A stretch of 64,000 nt of DNA from Heterodera schachtii. Lineage: Eukaryota; Nematoda; Chromadorea; Rhabditida; Heteroderidae. Shown one piece after another: positions 36,520 to 46,659 of the stretch. The stretch's first letter is position 1; each line of letters starts with the position of its first letter. Made by a program: the position numbers and the translations under genes. The stretch lies in assembly GCA_023374025.1 (NCBI GenBank), contig SIJG01000069.1, forward strand, positions 10,814 to 74,813, read 5' to 3'. The notes under the pieces were generated by a model. That model did no database searches. It saw nothing but the letters and a program-made list of their open reading frames with translations, and had not been told where the DNA came from.

Positions 36520-37347
36520 CCGAGAGTCTCAATTCAGCATTGCTAAATTTTCTGATCTGTCCTGTGCTTTTTTCATAAATAATTTAACCCTCCATAAGAA
36601 TTTGTTGGTAAATAAATATTGAATACAAAAGTTACTAATTCCAACCATTTCGATGTTGTTGTTCCATTTTTCCAACAAATTTCTTCAAAAATTCCAACTC
36701 AGAAGAGATCCGCGCATTCTCAATCTGAAAATTGAAATAACCGTAAATTTAAAGAAATAATTTATAATAATATTTTAAATTTAAACCACCGTAAAGAAAA
36801 TGATCACTGCCACTGTTACCGTAATGTTCACTACAGTCAAAATGGACAACTTCTTTATTTTTCTTCTGTCTGAAATGAAGCAATATCAGTCTTCCTCAAA
36901 GTGCATTTTGTTTAATTCAGAGATTGGAAAATTATGCAAAAAATGAAATTTCTCACCAGCGATTGCTGACTTTCTGCTATTACCGTCAGAAAAGCTGCTG
37001 CTGGTCCCATCATCATCCCCTTCTGAATGTTTAAATTTAATTTCATATATACAGTATCCCGAAATTAGATATTTTACTACCGTTTCCGTCTTGTCCAAAC
37101 ACACCTGAGCTGCTTGCGACTGATGGTTCAATTGTTTTCGCTCGATTCAGCTCACCAATTCTGGCAAACAAAAGATTCATTTGTTCCGATGTGCTCAGAT
37201 TTGGAAAATTGCTAAAAATGAAAAATAAATAAATTGTAATTAAAATATTTTGATTATTTTTATATATTTTTTATTTAAACAAAATATTTTACGTCGAAAT
37301 GACGCAAATACGTCCTCTGTTGATTAAAAGGTGGTTAATGATGACAT

Positions 37348-38440
37348 TCGAATTTTAAAAATGTAGAGTCAATTTTTTTGTTGCTTGAGCTATTTAAAAA
37401 AAAAACTTTAAAAGAAGTCATTGGCATAGGAAAATGGTGCCGCATAAATTCTATCAGATTTTATTCTAGAATTTCTAACATTTTTTTATTAAAATTTTTC
37501 TAAGTTCAAGAAAAATCATGATTACATTTTTGTTTTAGTACGATTAAGAAACAAATAAAAACGGATGCACCACGTGCTAAATGAGGAAAATAACTTTATA
37601 AAATGCAATGGCAAAAGAATGAAGCATTGATGAAGGGGGAAAATTTTATGCTTGAAGAGAATGGCAAATATCGATAGGCGAGAGAGTACAATCACAGACA
37701 ATGAGACAAAAAATAAGAAGGGACAACACAATTATTAATTAACAAAATAAAACGCCATAATCAAATGCTAACACAACACCGCTCTGTTTTATTCTCAAAT
37801 AAATTAAAACCTTGATAAAATTTAATGTTTACATTTATTTTTTTCCCTATTCATTTCTCTTCTCATTTCTCCTCTCTCTGACTATTCTCTCCCCCCCCCC
37901 CCACTCTATCTCGCTCCTCTCTCTCTCTCTCTCTGTTAAGTCCCCATTTGCGCCTCCATTTTTGCGCCTCCCACATTTGCGCCCCCAGCATTTACACGTT
38001 AATTTTTCGATTATCTTTTCAAAAAAACTACTGACTATTGATAATACTTTTATACATTACTAGAAGCCATTAACAAAAGTTTATTCATCAATGCTTTTAC
38101 TAACAATGAGTGCTAAATGACGAGTAGGGACCCGTCCCGAGCGATTTTCCAAAATGTTCGGGATTGATCGGGATTTCATTGGGATCCCTCCTGACCATTT
38201 ACCAATCCCTCGGGATTGAAGTCACGATATTTTTCGAAAAGTCTCCATTTTAAATTAAGATCTTGAATTTTAATTTAAAAATATTGTCATTTGCTAATGT
38301 TTCTTAAAATGCGAAAAAATTTTAACGGGTCTCCAAAATTCCACTAATATTCTCAAAATTTGATGCAAAATTTGGCCATTTTGTGACTTTTTCCAAAAAA
38401 GAATTGAAATTTTTTTTATTCTTAAAACATTATTCTAAAT
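37348..38440. other. No gene seen
   Basis: AT-rich with a pyrimidine tract (tctctctctctctc and a C run) at about 37855-37935 followed by ttgcgcctcc words. At 38127 tagggacccgtcccgag looks like a lone left end of a word-type element. Confidence 0.4.
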
Positions 38441-38448
38441 CTTATTAG

Positions 38449-38946
38449 CAGGGCTACAAAAAATATGCACGAAATGTGGCCAAAATATGCGCATAAATAT
38501 GCAAAAAAAGTCGTGAAATATGCACAAAAAAACTTGAAAATAAAGGGTGCAAATTAATTTAAAAATTTTATTCCTCATAAATTTTATCGGTTGTTGTTGC
38601 AATTGCAAATCAAAAATTTCACAAGGTTTTCGACAGTGAAGCTCAATGTTGATCCACTCGCGCATCCATTCAAATTTGGATTTAATTTTAAGCATAATCA
38701 AAATTTTTTCCTAAGAGATATTCAAATCGGAAAATATTTGACCAAACATGGAAAATATACAAAAATCTGAAAATTTGTACAAAGAATGGCAAAATATGCA
38801 TGAAATATGCAGAAAAACCCAAAATATGGAAACAAAAGTTCCGATTTTTATACGTAAACACAAAAAAAAAGAAAGTGTTTTTCCTACTATTCAGAGCATG
38901 GAGAATCCAGGAAAAAATATGAATTTGCATATTTTTTGCAGCTCTG
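38449..38946. mobile_element. hAT-like element with atatgcac words
   Basis: Exact 8-bp duplication cttattag (38441-38448 and 38947-38954). Ends CAGGGCTACAAAAAATATGC and CAGAGCTGCAAAAAATATGC (inward). Words aaatatgca fill both ends. No GC core; a degenerate core-like string (ttcggtgcctatcggcatca) lies just outside at about 39029. Confidence 0.88.
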
Positions 38947-39084
38947 CTTATTAGGTAGTTTTATGGCACAACTATTTCTAAGAATTTTGTCCAAAAAACA
39001 ATAAAAATTGGTGTCTACGATTTTTCCTTCGGTGCCTATCGGCATCACCAGACCCAAGAACTATTGTTTTCTTATAAATTAATT

Positions 39085-39165
39085 GAAATGAGGCGAATTT
39101 TGAGCCCAATTTCAAATTCGTTTGGCATCTCACATGAGAAGAAATATTCACTAAAGCTGATCAAT
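39085..39165 (+). pseudogene. SPRY last-exon fragment
   Basis: aggcgaattttgagcccaat then ttcaaattcg matches the ANFGPNFKFD coding end of SPRY units, followed by the 3'-flank text gaaatattcactaaagctga. It is interrupted by the element 39166-39900 and resumes gctgatcaatttgttccttt. Confidence 0.6.
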
Positions 39166-39900
39166 GGTGTTAGGTCGAACCGAAAATGTCTCAGTAAGGG
39201 CGAACCGAAAAATAATCTCAGTGTGGGCGAACCGAAAATAGTCTCAGTGTCAATAAAAATATTTAAATTTAATTATTTTAAAGCAATGTTTTTTTAAATA
39301 TGATAATAATGTTAAAAAATTTTAAAATAAAACAATAATGTAAGTCAGAGCTTTAACTTTTCTTCAATATTTTTTCTTCATAGATTCTGCTCAAAATAAA
39401 TGTTAACTTTCATACCATTAAAAAATGCAAATAATTTTTGAATTGTAACATTAGGGAAAAAAAGTATAGTGATGAAGTAAAATTTATAGGAAAAATGCAT
39501 TAAACGAATGAAGAAGTTAAATTTACTAAAATTTTAGATGAAATTTCAGAAGAAAATTAGTAGATTTGTTTTTTTTTAATGAAAAATCCTCTACAGTAGT
39601 AAGCTTACTCTATCAATTTGATGACTTCAAGATTTGAAATTAAAATTTTCGTTCGATTTATTTTTTTTTTGATCGGGAGTGAGAAAGTTTTTATTTTAAT
39701 TTTATTTTTTTAAATAATTGTCTAATTAAAATTTATTATTTTTCAAGACCGAATTAAATTGTATAATTAAATTTAAATATTTTTATTGACATTGAGACTA
39801 TTTTCGGTTCGCCCACACTGAGATTATTTTTCGGTTCGCCCCTACTGAGACATTTTCGGTTCGCCCACACTGAGACTATTTTCGGTTCGTCTCACCACGC
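39166..39900. mobile_element. Mutator-like element with gaaccgaaaat words
   Basis: Exact 10-bp duplication gctgatcaat (39156-39165 and 39901-39910). Ends GGTGTTAGGTCGAACCGAAA and, inward from the right, GTGGTGAGACGAACCGAAA. Each end has several gcgaaccgaaaat...ctcagtgtgg repeats; the 500-bp interior is AT-rich and non-coding. The uninterrupted target is seen downstream of the intact SPRY gene near 5530. Confidence 0.88.
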
Positions 39901-39910
39901 TGATCAATTT

Positions 39911-40635
39911 GTTCCTTTTATCATGTTTATGCTTTATTCTTCAATTGTAATTGATTTAGAATTTTTTTTTATTGAACATTCTATGTTTTTGGCAATAGTC
40001 ATGAATATATAATTAAAATACTTATGTTTTAAGTATTTAAATGCAATTGATCCAAAATTAATTTATATGTTCGATAGCCATAAGAATTCTCTAATTATCT
40101 TTTTTCATTGAGTTTCAAAAATTCCTGGACAAAAAATTATGACTTAAGATCTTTTGAAATTTATGACAATAACTTTTTTTATACTTAAGTAAAAAATTTC
40201 GGATACTTTCCTTTTATGTGACTACAAGCCAAAATTTTAAAAATCAAGAAAAGGGCGCGACAAAATTCATATTAGAAGCTGATCCATTTGATGAAATTTT
40301 TCACCTATTGTTGCATTTATACCTCCCAAGTGATGCTGCTGTCTGTTGTGCGATTTGTATGCCCTTTTGTTGGTTTTTAATTTTGGTTTGTAATCATATA
40401 ACAGGAAAGTACCAAATTTCGAATAAACATATTCTGGAGAACAATTAAAGCTATTGAATGCTTGCTACCAAGAAATATTAATTTGGATAAATTGGGGCCA
40501 AGTTATGAATTTATTTGTGTTACCCATTTTTGTTTTCAAACCCATTGGCGCATTTAGGAAACGCGCATGGGTGGCGGTTTTTAGGAAATGCACCAGCACC
40601 CAGACAAATGGATCTAACTTGTACCTTATCTATTG
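39911..40635. other. No gene supported
   Basis: The frame 40218-40448 (with LPSDAAVCCAICMPFCW) is cysteine-rich and hydrophobic but has no splice or homology support that I can see. The rest is AT-rich. Confidence 0.35.
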
Positions 40636-40643
40636 GTACAGGC

Positions 40644-41335
40644 CAGGGATGTGCCGAGCCAGACAAAATCCGATTCCGATTAAATCGCCGATTCCGATTA
40701 TGGCCAAAAATCCGATACGGTTTTAAAACCGATTACGATTATGGCCCAAAATCCGACTTATTGCGATTCCGATTGCGATTCTTGATTTTTTAAATAATTT
40801 TTTCCCAAAAATTTTATTAATAATCAAAATCATAAATTTTAAGATTGTGATGCAAAAATAAAAGTTTGTCCACATTCTCAGGCAATAATTGTTTTCTCAG
40901 ATCTGTCACAATCAACCCAGCGGTGGAGAAAAGCCGTTCGCTTTCAGTCGATGTAGCTGGGGCTGAGAAATATTTTTTTGATAGCTTAGTCAAAAGAGGC
41001 CATTTCAATTCGTTTGCGCCAGACCAATAAGAAATTGGATCTTCATTGATATTTATTTTTTTGGCTCGGAGATATTCATTGACTTCAACCTGTATAAAAA
41101 ATAGTTTGTTATTTAATTTCAGTCATTATGTTAAAATAAGATTAAAACATTCGTTTCAGAAAACATTTTTTTCAAAATTCATTGGTATTCTCGCTAAAAA
41201 AATTCCTTCAAAAGGTCAATTCTTAGGGGTGTAATAATCGGATTTCAAGGCAAAATCCGATTACGATTATCCGATTCAGATTATGGCCCAAAATCCGATT
41301 AATTGCGATTCCGATTCCGATTCGGCACATCCCTG
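40644..41335. mobile_element. hAT element remnant encoding a transposase C-terminus
   Basis: Exact 8-bp duplication gtacaggc (40636-40643 and 41336-41343), ends CAGGGATGTGCCGA inverted, with gattccgatt words at both ends. It retains a transposase exon on the minus strand (40817-41089), which ties this whole class of word-type elements to hAT. It was inserted in the 3' end of the minus-strand SPRY pseudogene at 41344-43900. Confidence 0.95.
40817..41089 (-). CDS. hAT transposase C-terminal dimerisation domain, fragment
   Basis: After a ttttatacag acceptor the exon reads VEVNEYLRAKKININEDPIS, YWSGANELKWPLLTKLSKKY, FSAPATSTESERLFSTAGLI, VTDLRKQLLPENVDKLLFLH, ending YDFDY-stop (91 codons). The strings PATS..SER.FS.AG and L.PENV..L.FL are diagnostic of the hAT C-terminal dimerisation region. 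The rest of the transposase (zinc finger, catalytic DDE parts) is absent, so it cannot act alone. Confidence 0.92.
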   Translation of the reverse strand, partial: VEVNEYLRAKKININEDPISYWSGANELKWPLLTKLSKKYFSAPATSTESERLFSTAGLIVTDLRKQLLPENVDKLLFLHHNLKIYDFDY

Positions 41336-41343
41336 GTACAGGC

Positions 41344-43900
41344 CCAGTCAACAGTCAAATCGAATTTGAAATTGGGCCCAAAATTCGCGTTAATTTTGTC
41401 ACCAGTATTGAGTAAAGAAATGTAATGGGAACAATTGGCCAACAAAAGATGGCGCAACGAGAAAATTATCCGAATTTGTGAAACATTTAACATATATAAA
41501 ATTCAATTAAACAAAACATATAATTAAATAAATTATAATTTAAAATTTGTTTAATTAATATTTATTTGCAAACTCAAACAAGCCCATTTTTAGTGAAAAT
41601 GATCTGCCGAGTGGCCGAATTGATGCCAATTCCTACGGTATCACTAACACCGTAGGGATGGATATTCGGCATCATTATTACATGTTCTTTTCCGTTAATC
41701 GATATATCGCCACTAATTTTGTCTGTTGTTTGATTGCGAATCCAAAGTTGAACAAACTGAAAAATAATTTAATAATAAAGAAATAACAATTTTAACAAAA
41801 TTTAATATTATATTTATTATGATATTTGATATTGAAAAAATTTATACCTAACCAATTTTTTGACTGAAATTTCATAGTAAAAAAACATTTAATGAATCCT
41901 GGTTCAGCAGAATCAGATGTTCAGCAAAGACGGAATTGTATAAACCTTTTTAGATGAAATCATGTAGTAAATGATATAAAAAATACCTGAAGAATTCCCT
42001 TATAATGGACAATGAGATTTTTTTCGCCAATGATTTCGAGATTCTCATCACAATTATTGGCATACCACTAATTTCGTCAAAAATTTAAAAATGCCTTATA
42101 ATTCATTTAAAATAAAATGTTTAAGACCAGGGCTCTCAGATCAAAATTTTCAAAAGCCTCATTTGGCAGGCAAAAAAGCCTCATTTTGGGTCAAAAAGCC
42201 TCATTTTTACAAATTTATTCAAAACACGCTTAAAATGATCAAATGTTATATTTTTGATTGTCCATGATCAATTTGAGCATTTTTTTTTGTTAGAAATAAG
42301 CATTTTTTGGGATTCTGAACATGAAAAACGAAGTTGATTTTTTTGCGGCGCTTTTTCAAAAAAACTTTTGGGAAACAAGGGGGTCCGGCGGTGCCGATAG
42401 GCGCCGCCGGGAAAAATTTTGTAATTTTCAATGCGATTTGTTAACAGATTTTGTCCGAAAAATGACCAAATTTTGCGATTTCGAAGCTCTGTTACAAACC
42501 CAAATTACTAAATAATTGTCAAACATTATGCCAACTAATCAAAATATTAAAAATATGACGAATTTCCCCCAAAAAAACATCAAAAATCTTCAGAATTTCT
42601 CAAAAAACATCAAAAATCTTCAGAATTTCTCAAAAAACCACAAAAAGCCTCAGAATTTCTCAAAAAACCACAAAAAGCCTCAAAGCCTCATTTTGAAAAT
42701 TTAGCCTCATTGACCTATCAAAAAACCACAAAATGAGGCTAAAGCCTCAGATCTGAGAGCCCTGTTTAAGACCCAATTAATGATATTATTATTATAAATA
42801 AATATTTTTACCCCTTAATTCACCTTTCTCCGCTTCTGTTCTTTCTCCAATTCATTGATTTTTCGAATAGAATCTTTTGATCATTTTGCATTTGTGAAAA
42901 TTGCTCCGAAGATGCTAAAATTAATAGTTGACCGTAGTAATAATAATGTTATGGTAGTAGGTACAGTAAGCGCGTGGTCATTTCTTAGTTGTGAAAAGTG
43001 TTCAGCTAAAAGAAAGTCAAAATTATTATTAAAATATTACCACTTTTGTAGCAATTATTTTTATTTTTAAACATATAATTAGGCCAATTATTAAGCAAAA
43101 TTATTTATAGTTATTTCCATTTCATTGCACACCGATTTCGTTCTCCATTTTGGCCAATTTTTTACACTGTTCCTTTTGGAAGGTGTTCAGTTGATCAAAA
43201 TGTGCATTTTGCTTCTGTCGGCATTTCTCCAATTGGCCAATCCGTGCCAAAATCGGTTCGAAATGATTTTAGCAAACTGAAACATATCTCAATTATTAAA
43301 ATATGTCTTTTGTTTTATAATTTGGTATAATAAAATTTTTAACGATTTCATATTCACTTTTGCCGAAGAGTTCGTATGAGTTCGTTTCCACCGCATCAAT
43401 TTTGGCACAAAGTTTCATCTGTCGATTTTGCATTTCCAAAAGACGATCAGCTTTAAACAATTAAAACGATAAAAATTAATCCAATTATCATTCACAAACA
43501 ATGCCAATCCGTTCCAAAATTGTGTTGAGTTCGCCTAATTTTGAAATTAATTTTTAAAAATTAAAAATGCTTCGTTACAGTAGGCATTCATTTACTTACC
43601 GTACTTTTCCGTATCCTTTTCCTCGTCCTTTTGCTGTTTCTTCCCCATTTCATTCAATCGTCCCAAAATTGCCTTCTGTTCATTTTGCAATTCCTGGTCA
43701 ATCAGTGTTTAAAATATTAGGGTCAAATTATTAAAATTGTTTTTTATATTTTTTAAACAGTAATTTTTACAGTATTTACTTTTAATTTTAATATTAATTT
43801 AATTTTGCAATTTTACCATTTTCAAATCGGTAATTCAAAATGTCAACACAATTTTTCAATTTGTTTTGTTGTTCTTCCAATTCGGTGCATTAAAGTGTCA
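41344..43900 (-). pseudogene. SPRY unit, decayed, with coiled-coil exons
   Basis: Minus-strand pieces: a coiled-coil exon near 43820-43890 (with EEQQNKLKN-like text); LQNEQKAILGRLNEMGKKQQ (43610-43695); LLEMQNRQMKLCAKIDAVET (43380-43455); ILARIGQLEKCRQKQNAHFD, QLNTFQKEQCKKLAKMENEI (43130-43265). SPRY parts: a NYW-like exon near 42000-42075 with changes; an exon at 41560-41760 with YGVSDTVGIGINSATRQIIF that lacks the usual GTYAY segment; the final exon at about 41355-41480 keeps NANFGPNFKFDLT but loses its stop where the hAT remnant was inserted. The element 42128-42764 lies in an intron. Several lesions, not functional. Confidence 0.7.
42128..42764. mobile_element. hAT-like element with aagcctca words and GC core
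   Basis: Exact 8-bp duplication tttaagac (42120-42127 and 42765-42772), ends CAGGGCTCTCAGATC inverted, words agcctcattttg left and caaaaagcctcagaatttct right. The GC core is in the opposite orientation (arms CCGGCGGTGCC and GGCGCCGCCGG) at about 42385. Intronic in the SPRY pseudogene. Confidence 0.95.
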
Positions 43901-44067
43901 AAAATACAAACAATTTCGACTCCGTTTTCTATTGCCACTTTTCATTTTTTCGTGTAAAAACACACGGATTTGTTGATAAAACTCAAAAAATTTTTATTGG
44001 ACAAATACATCAACAGAAAACGAATTGGTTCAAAAAGACAAAAATAAGCCGAATAAACGAACATAAA

Positions 44068-44256
44068 TCAGATTTGGATTACCATCAGTCTTTTTTTTTC
44101 CGTACCATTATTGGCTTTGTCCTCAACAAATTTCTGAATAAGCTCTCTCAGCAGCTTCAGCGTTCGTTCCAATTTGACTACTCGTTCTTCCGGACTTTCT
44201 TGCGCTCCATCCTCTGCAATACGAACAAATTCATCGATTAACTGCTCAGAAGGCAT
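44068..44256 (-). CDS. Small acidic helical protein or exon, unrecognised
   Basis: ATG at 44256 gives MPSEQLIDEFVRIAEDGAQE then SPEERVVKLERTLKLLRELI, QKFVEDKANNG and a stop after KKRLMVIQI: 62 residues, strongly helical and heptad-like. It could be the start exon of the SPRY-type unit downstream on the same strand, since an ag|gt-type site lies nearby, or a separate small gene. Family unknown. Confidence 0.4.
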   Translation of the reverse strand: MPSEQLIDEFVRIAEDGAQESPEERVVKLERTLKLLRELIQKFVEDKANNGTEKKRLMVIQI

Positions 44257-44316
44257 TTCGGACTCGACGAAAGTTGAGCACGAAACGAGTGACCAGTTTC
44301 TTGTAAAAAATAGAAT

Positions 44317-44963
44317 TTAAAGTAAAAAGGAATATATCAATTTTTTACCTGGGCGAAATTTTTTGTAAATGGAATCCAATGTCCATCTTGTAAAACGGCT
44401 TAATGATGAATGAAGAACATAGCGATCTAAAAATAAATCATCGTTTGATGGGGTTTTGCAGGTTCTACTCTTTACAACCAATCGACTTTTTTGCGTCAAT
44501 GATTATCCTCAGTTTCTTCGGCTTAACTTTTTTCTTGCTCGACCAAGGCATAGATTCTTGGTTTTAATCGAATTTAGTCTATAAAATTTTAGAAAACTAC
44601 CATGGATAAAGCAACCTGCAAAAAATTATCCTTGAATATTTAATGTAATAGAATTAAAGGTTTAAATTATTACAAGAATCTAAGCGTGCAGAGAAAGAAA
44701 AAAGTTATTTATGAAAATACTGATCGTTATTCATTAGAACGTCGATTTGACGCGACTACTTCATTAAATCCTTACAACTTACCAAAACCATATACCACAA
44801 TCAAAATTATGACGTGAATTGCGTAGCTGTCCGTCCAGATTTCAAGTGAAGCAACAATCCCAGCCAAAATAGCTTCTATTGTGCGAAGAACACCGAGAAA
44901 AAAGTTCAAAATAATTTCTGCGTATTTTGCTGGCACCATCTCCTTGAAATTTTCTTGATTCAA
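44317..44963 (-). CDS. Exon-like pieces downstream of the membrane-protein gene
   Basis: Directly after the TGA of the 44964-45491 gene, in the same frame, the minus strand stays open as LNQENFKEMVPAKYAEIILN, FFLGVLRTIEAILAGIVASL, then HVIILIVVYGFG to a gtaagt donor (about 44772-44963): two hydrophobic helices. Lower down come MPWSSKKKVKPKKLRIIIDA (44470-44550) and DRYVLHSSLSRFTRWTLDSI (44350-44430). Either the TGA is a recent stop in a longer gene, or these belong to separate decayed exons. Confidence 0.35.
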
Positions 44964-45491
44964 TCAAACTTTGATGTCGTTTATGCCAGAGATAAGAATC
45001 GTTATTGTTTGTTGAAGTTCCGCAAAATTGGAGTGGTTTTCTTCGTTATTGCTAAAATGTAAAAAATATATAAGATTTATAACTTCAGTCATATTACGTT
45101 TGTTGCTGAATAACAGCTTTTCCAATTCTTCGAGTCGTCTATTGTTCTCCTTAATGTAAGTGCGAAAACGATCAAACTCGCTGAATGGATCACCTTAAAA
45201 ATATTGTTTTTATTATTATAACAATAAGCAGATTTTCAGGACCCTTAAGCAATCGTAATGTTGAAGTAGGCCCTTCATCAGGTTCTTGATTGTCCAAAAT
45301 TTCTCCTGTCCGCAAATAAACAATACACGCAATTGCCAATATAAAAAAAGGGACGAGGATGAACTAAAGAAGAATCCTAATTATGTAGTTAGGTCGTATT
45401 AAAAGACAGCAGCAACCTGTATTTTACCCTTCCTATTAATTTCTTCATTCACAACGGGCTCATGAAGATTGTCTATAGGATTTGCAGGCAT
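44964..45491 (-). CDS. Single-pass membrane protein with helical tail, 3 exons, unrecognised
   Basis: Exons on the minus strand: 45417-45491 (MPANPIDNLHEPVVNEEINR then KGKIQ), 45243-45363 (FILVPFFILAIACIVYL, a membrane segment, then RTGEILDNQEPDEGPTSTLR), 44964-45193 (GDPFSEFDRFRTYIKENNRR, LEELEKLLFSNK ... ending GINDIKV-stop). Phases match and the reading is 141 aa. A basic pair just before the membrane segment and the acidic lumenal-type tail suggest an N-in or N-out single-pass protein; orientation is not determined. The plan (short N-terminus, membrane segment, coiled coil) resembles the N-terminal exons of the double-SPRY genes at 23402 and 36790, so it may be a related unit without SPRY. 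Confidence 0.55.
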
Positions 45492-46444
45492 TTTGCTAAA
45501 GTTTAATGATATTAGGATTTAATATATTGCAGGTGTGCTTTCAAGCAAAGGAATAAAAAGACAGAATAAAAAATGAAAGTTTTTGTTCAAATTCGGCTTT
45601 ATATATGTACCAATACGCAATGAGTCGACTCTATCTTGCAGAAAAAAGTAGTACTTACAAGGGTTAATATTAGTTTTGAATTGGCATAAAATATTTCTGA
45701 TTCGATAATTTTTATTATACCAAATTATAAAACAAAAGACATATTTTAATAATTGGAATATGTTTCAGTTTGCGCTAATCACGATTTGGCACGGATTGGC
45801 CAATTGGAGAAATGCCGACAGAAGCAAAATGCACATTTTGAGCAAATTAACACCTTCCAAAAAGAACAGTGTAAAAAATTGGCCAAAATGGAGAACGAAA
45901 ATCCCAAATAACACCAGCAACTTGTTTTCACCACTAAATTTTGACAAAAATGAGTGAACCATCGACAGAATTACTGAAATTTTAATTCTTTATTTTTGTT
46001 CAAATTTTCATTTTAAAGGCCGAAGTTGAGAATTAAAAGCTGAAAAATGATCACAAGGAAATGAATGAGAGAATGGACAAATGGGAAGAAAATTTGGACA
46101 CGGTGGGATCAAATTATGAATCACTTGCAAAAATTTAAAAAAAAATTAATTTTTGAAATTTTGGCAATAAAAAAAATTTAATTTCAGCTCAAGACATTCC
46201 AAAAAGAGTTTGAGAAAAAGGTCATGGAACGAATTGATGTGACAGTGCAGACGAAGGTTGACAAAATGGAAATGGGAAATGAACAGCAAATAGGTAAAAG
46301 AAAAAAACATGATGCAGCTAAAATTTACTCATTTTTAAGAAAAATCAACCTGAAAAGCGAAGTTTTCCATTTTTGCTTATTTTTTGGCATAAATTAACCA
46401 ATTTTTAAAGAAAATTAATTCATTAATATTTTTCAAGAAATTTT

Positions 46445-46649
46445 GCTAAAAGTGATATGGACATAAAATATAGATAAAAATGCCAAAATATGGAAAAATA
46501 TGGAAATATGAACATAAATCGCGAAAATATGGACATATAAATCCACCCAAAGACTTCTAACCAAGCTAAAAACATGTTTTTCGTGCGTTTCAGGCCTCCC
46601 AGTCCAGAAAAAAAAAATATGGATTTCCATATAATTCTACTCCCTAGTT
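46445..46649. repeat. aatatgga word element, ends unresolved
   Basis: gatatggacataaaatatag, aatatggaaaaatatgg and a right end ggatttccatataattctac tccctag resemble the nested element at 14625-14892. The left terminus is not clear. Confidence 0.5.
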
Positions 46650-46659
46650 ATTATTAAGT

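Larger units (their letters stand above)
32333..37347 (-). pseudogene. Membrane-anchored tandem double-SPRY gene, with stops
   Basis: Minus-strand exons: MSSLTTF-stop-STEDVFASF (from 37347; compare MPSLTSSFSSVDEFTPLQ at 8548); IFQNLSTSEQMNLLFARIGE (37080-37210); GDDDGTSSSFSDGNSRKSAI; a membrane segment KLSILTVVNITVTVAVIIFF (about 36790-36870); IENARISSELEFLKKFVGKM; after the transposon 35341-36519, coiled-coil exons with MDSSIKDMIKAIETKLNELV (containing a TAA) and its duplicate MDSSVKDMIKVIETKI (34430-34560). SPRY 1: NCWDANASHNDLEVFGTESL, RSVFAKHSI-stop-FNESGIF, GFATK-like LCSIGLATKAMPLDENVG, SGDIVGCGINLATRRIIFTK, LFLSPPFGFPLFPFISLSDS. SPRY 2: NYWDANSCHENLEIIGNKSL, WRSVFAKYSILLNKDS, GDTVGMGINLATRQLFFTK, DLLVDPSFADDSFYPFLTLG, NFGPNFKFDLATLSNNIHEI-stop. 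At least three in-frame stops at conserved positions argue for a pseudogene, though the second SPRY half is clean. Confidence 0.75.

Noticed and set aside
35716..36622. Long open frames of 146-284 codons on both strands
   Set aside because: All are produced by the 33-bp tandem array, whose unit is divisible by three; the peptides are the same repeat in different frames.
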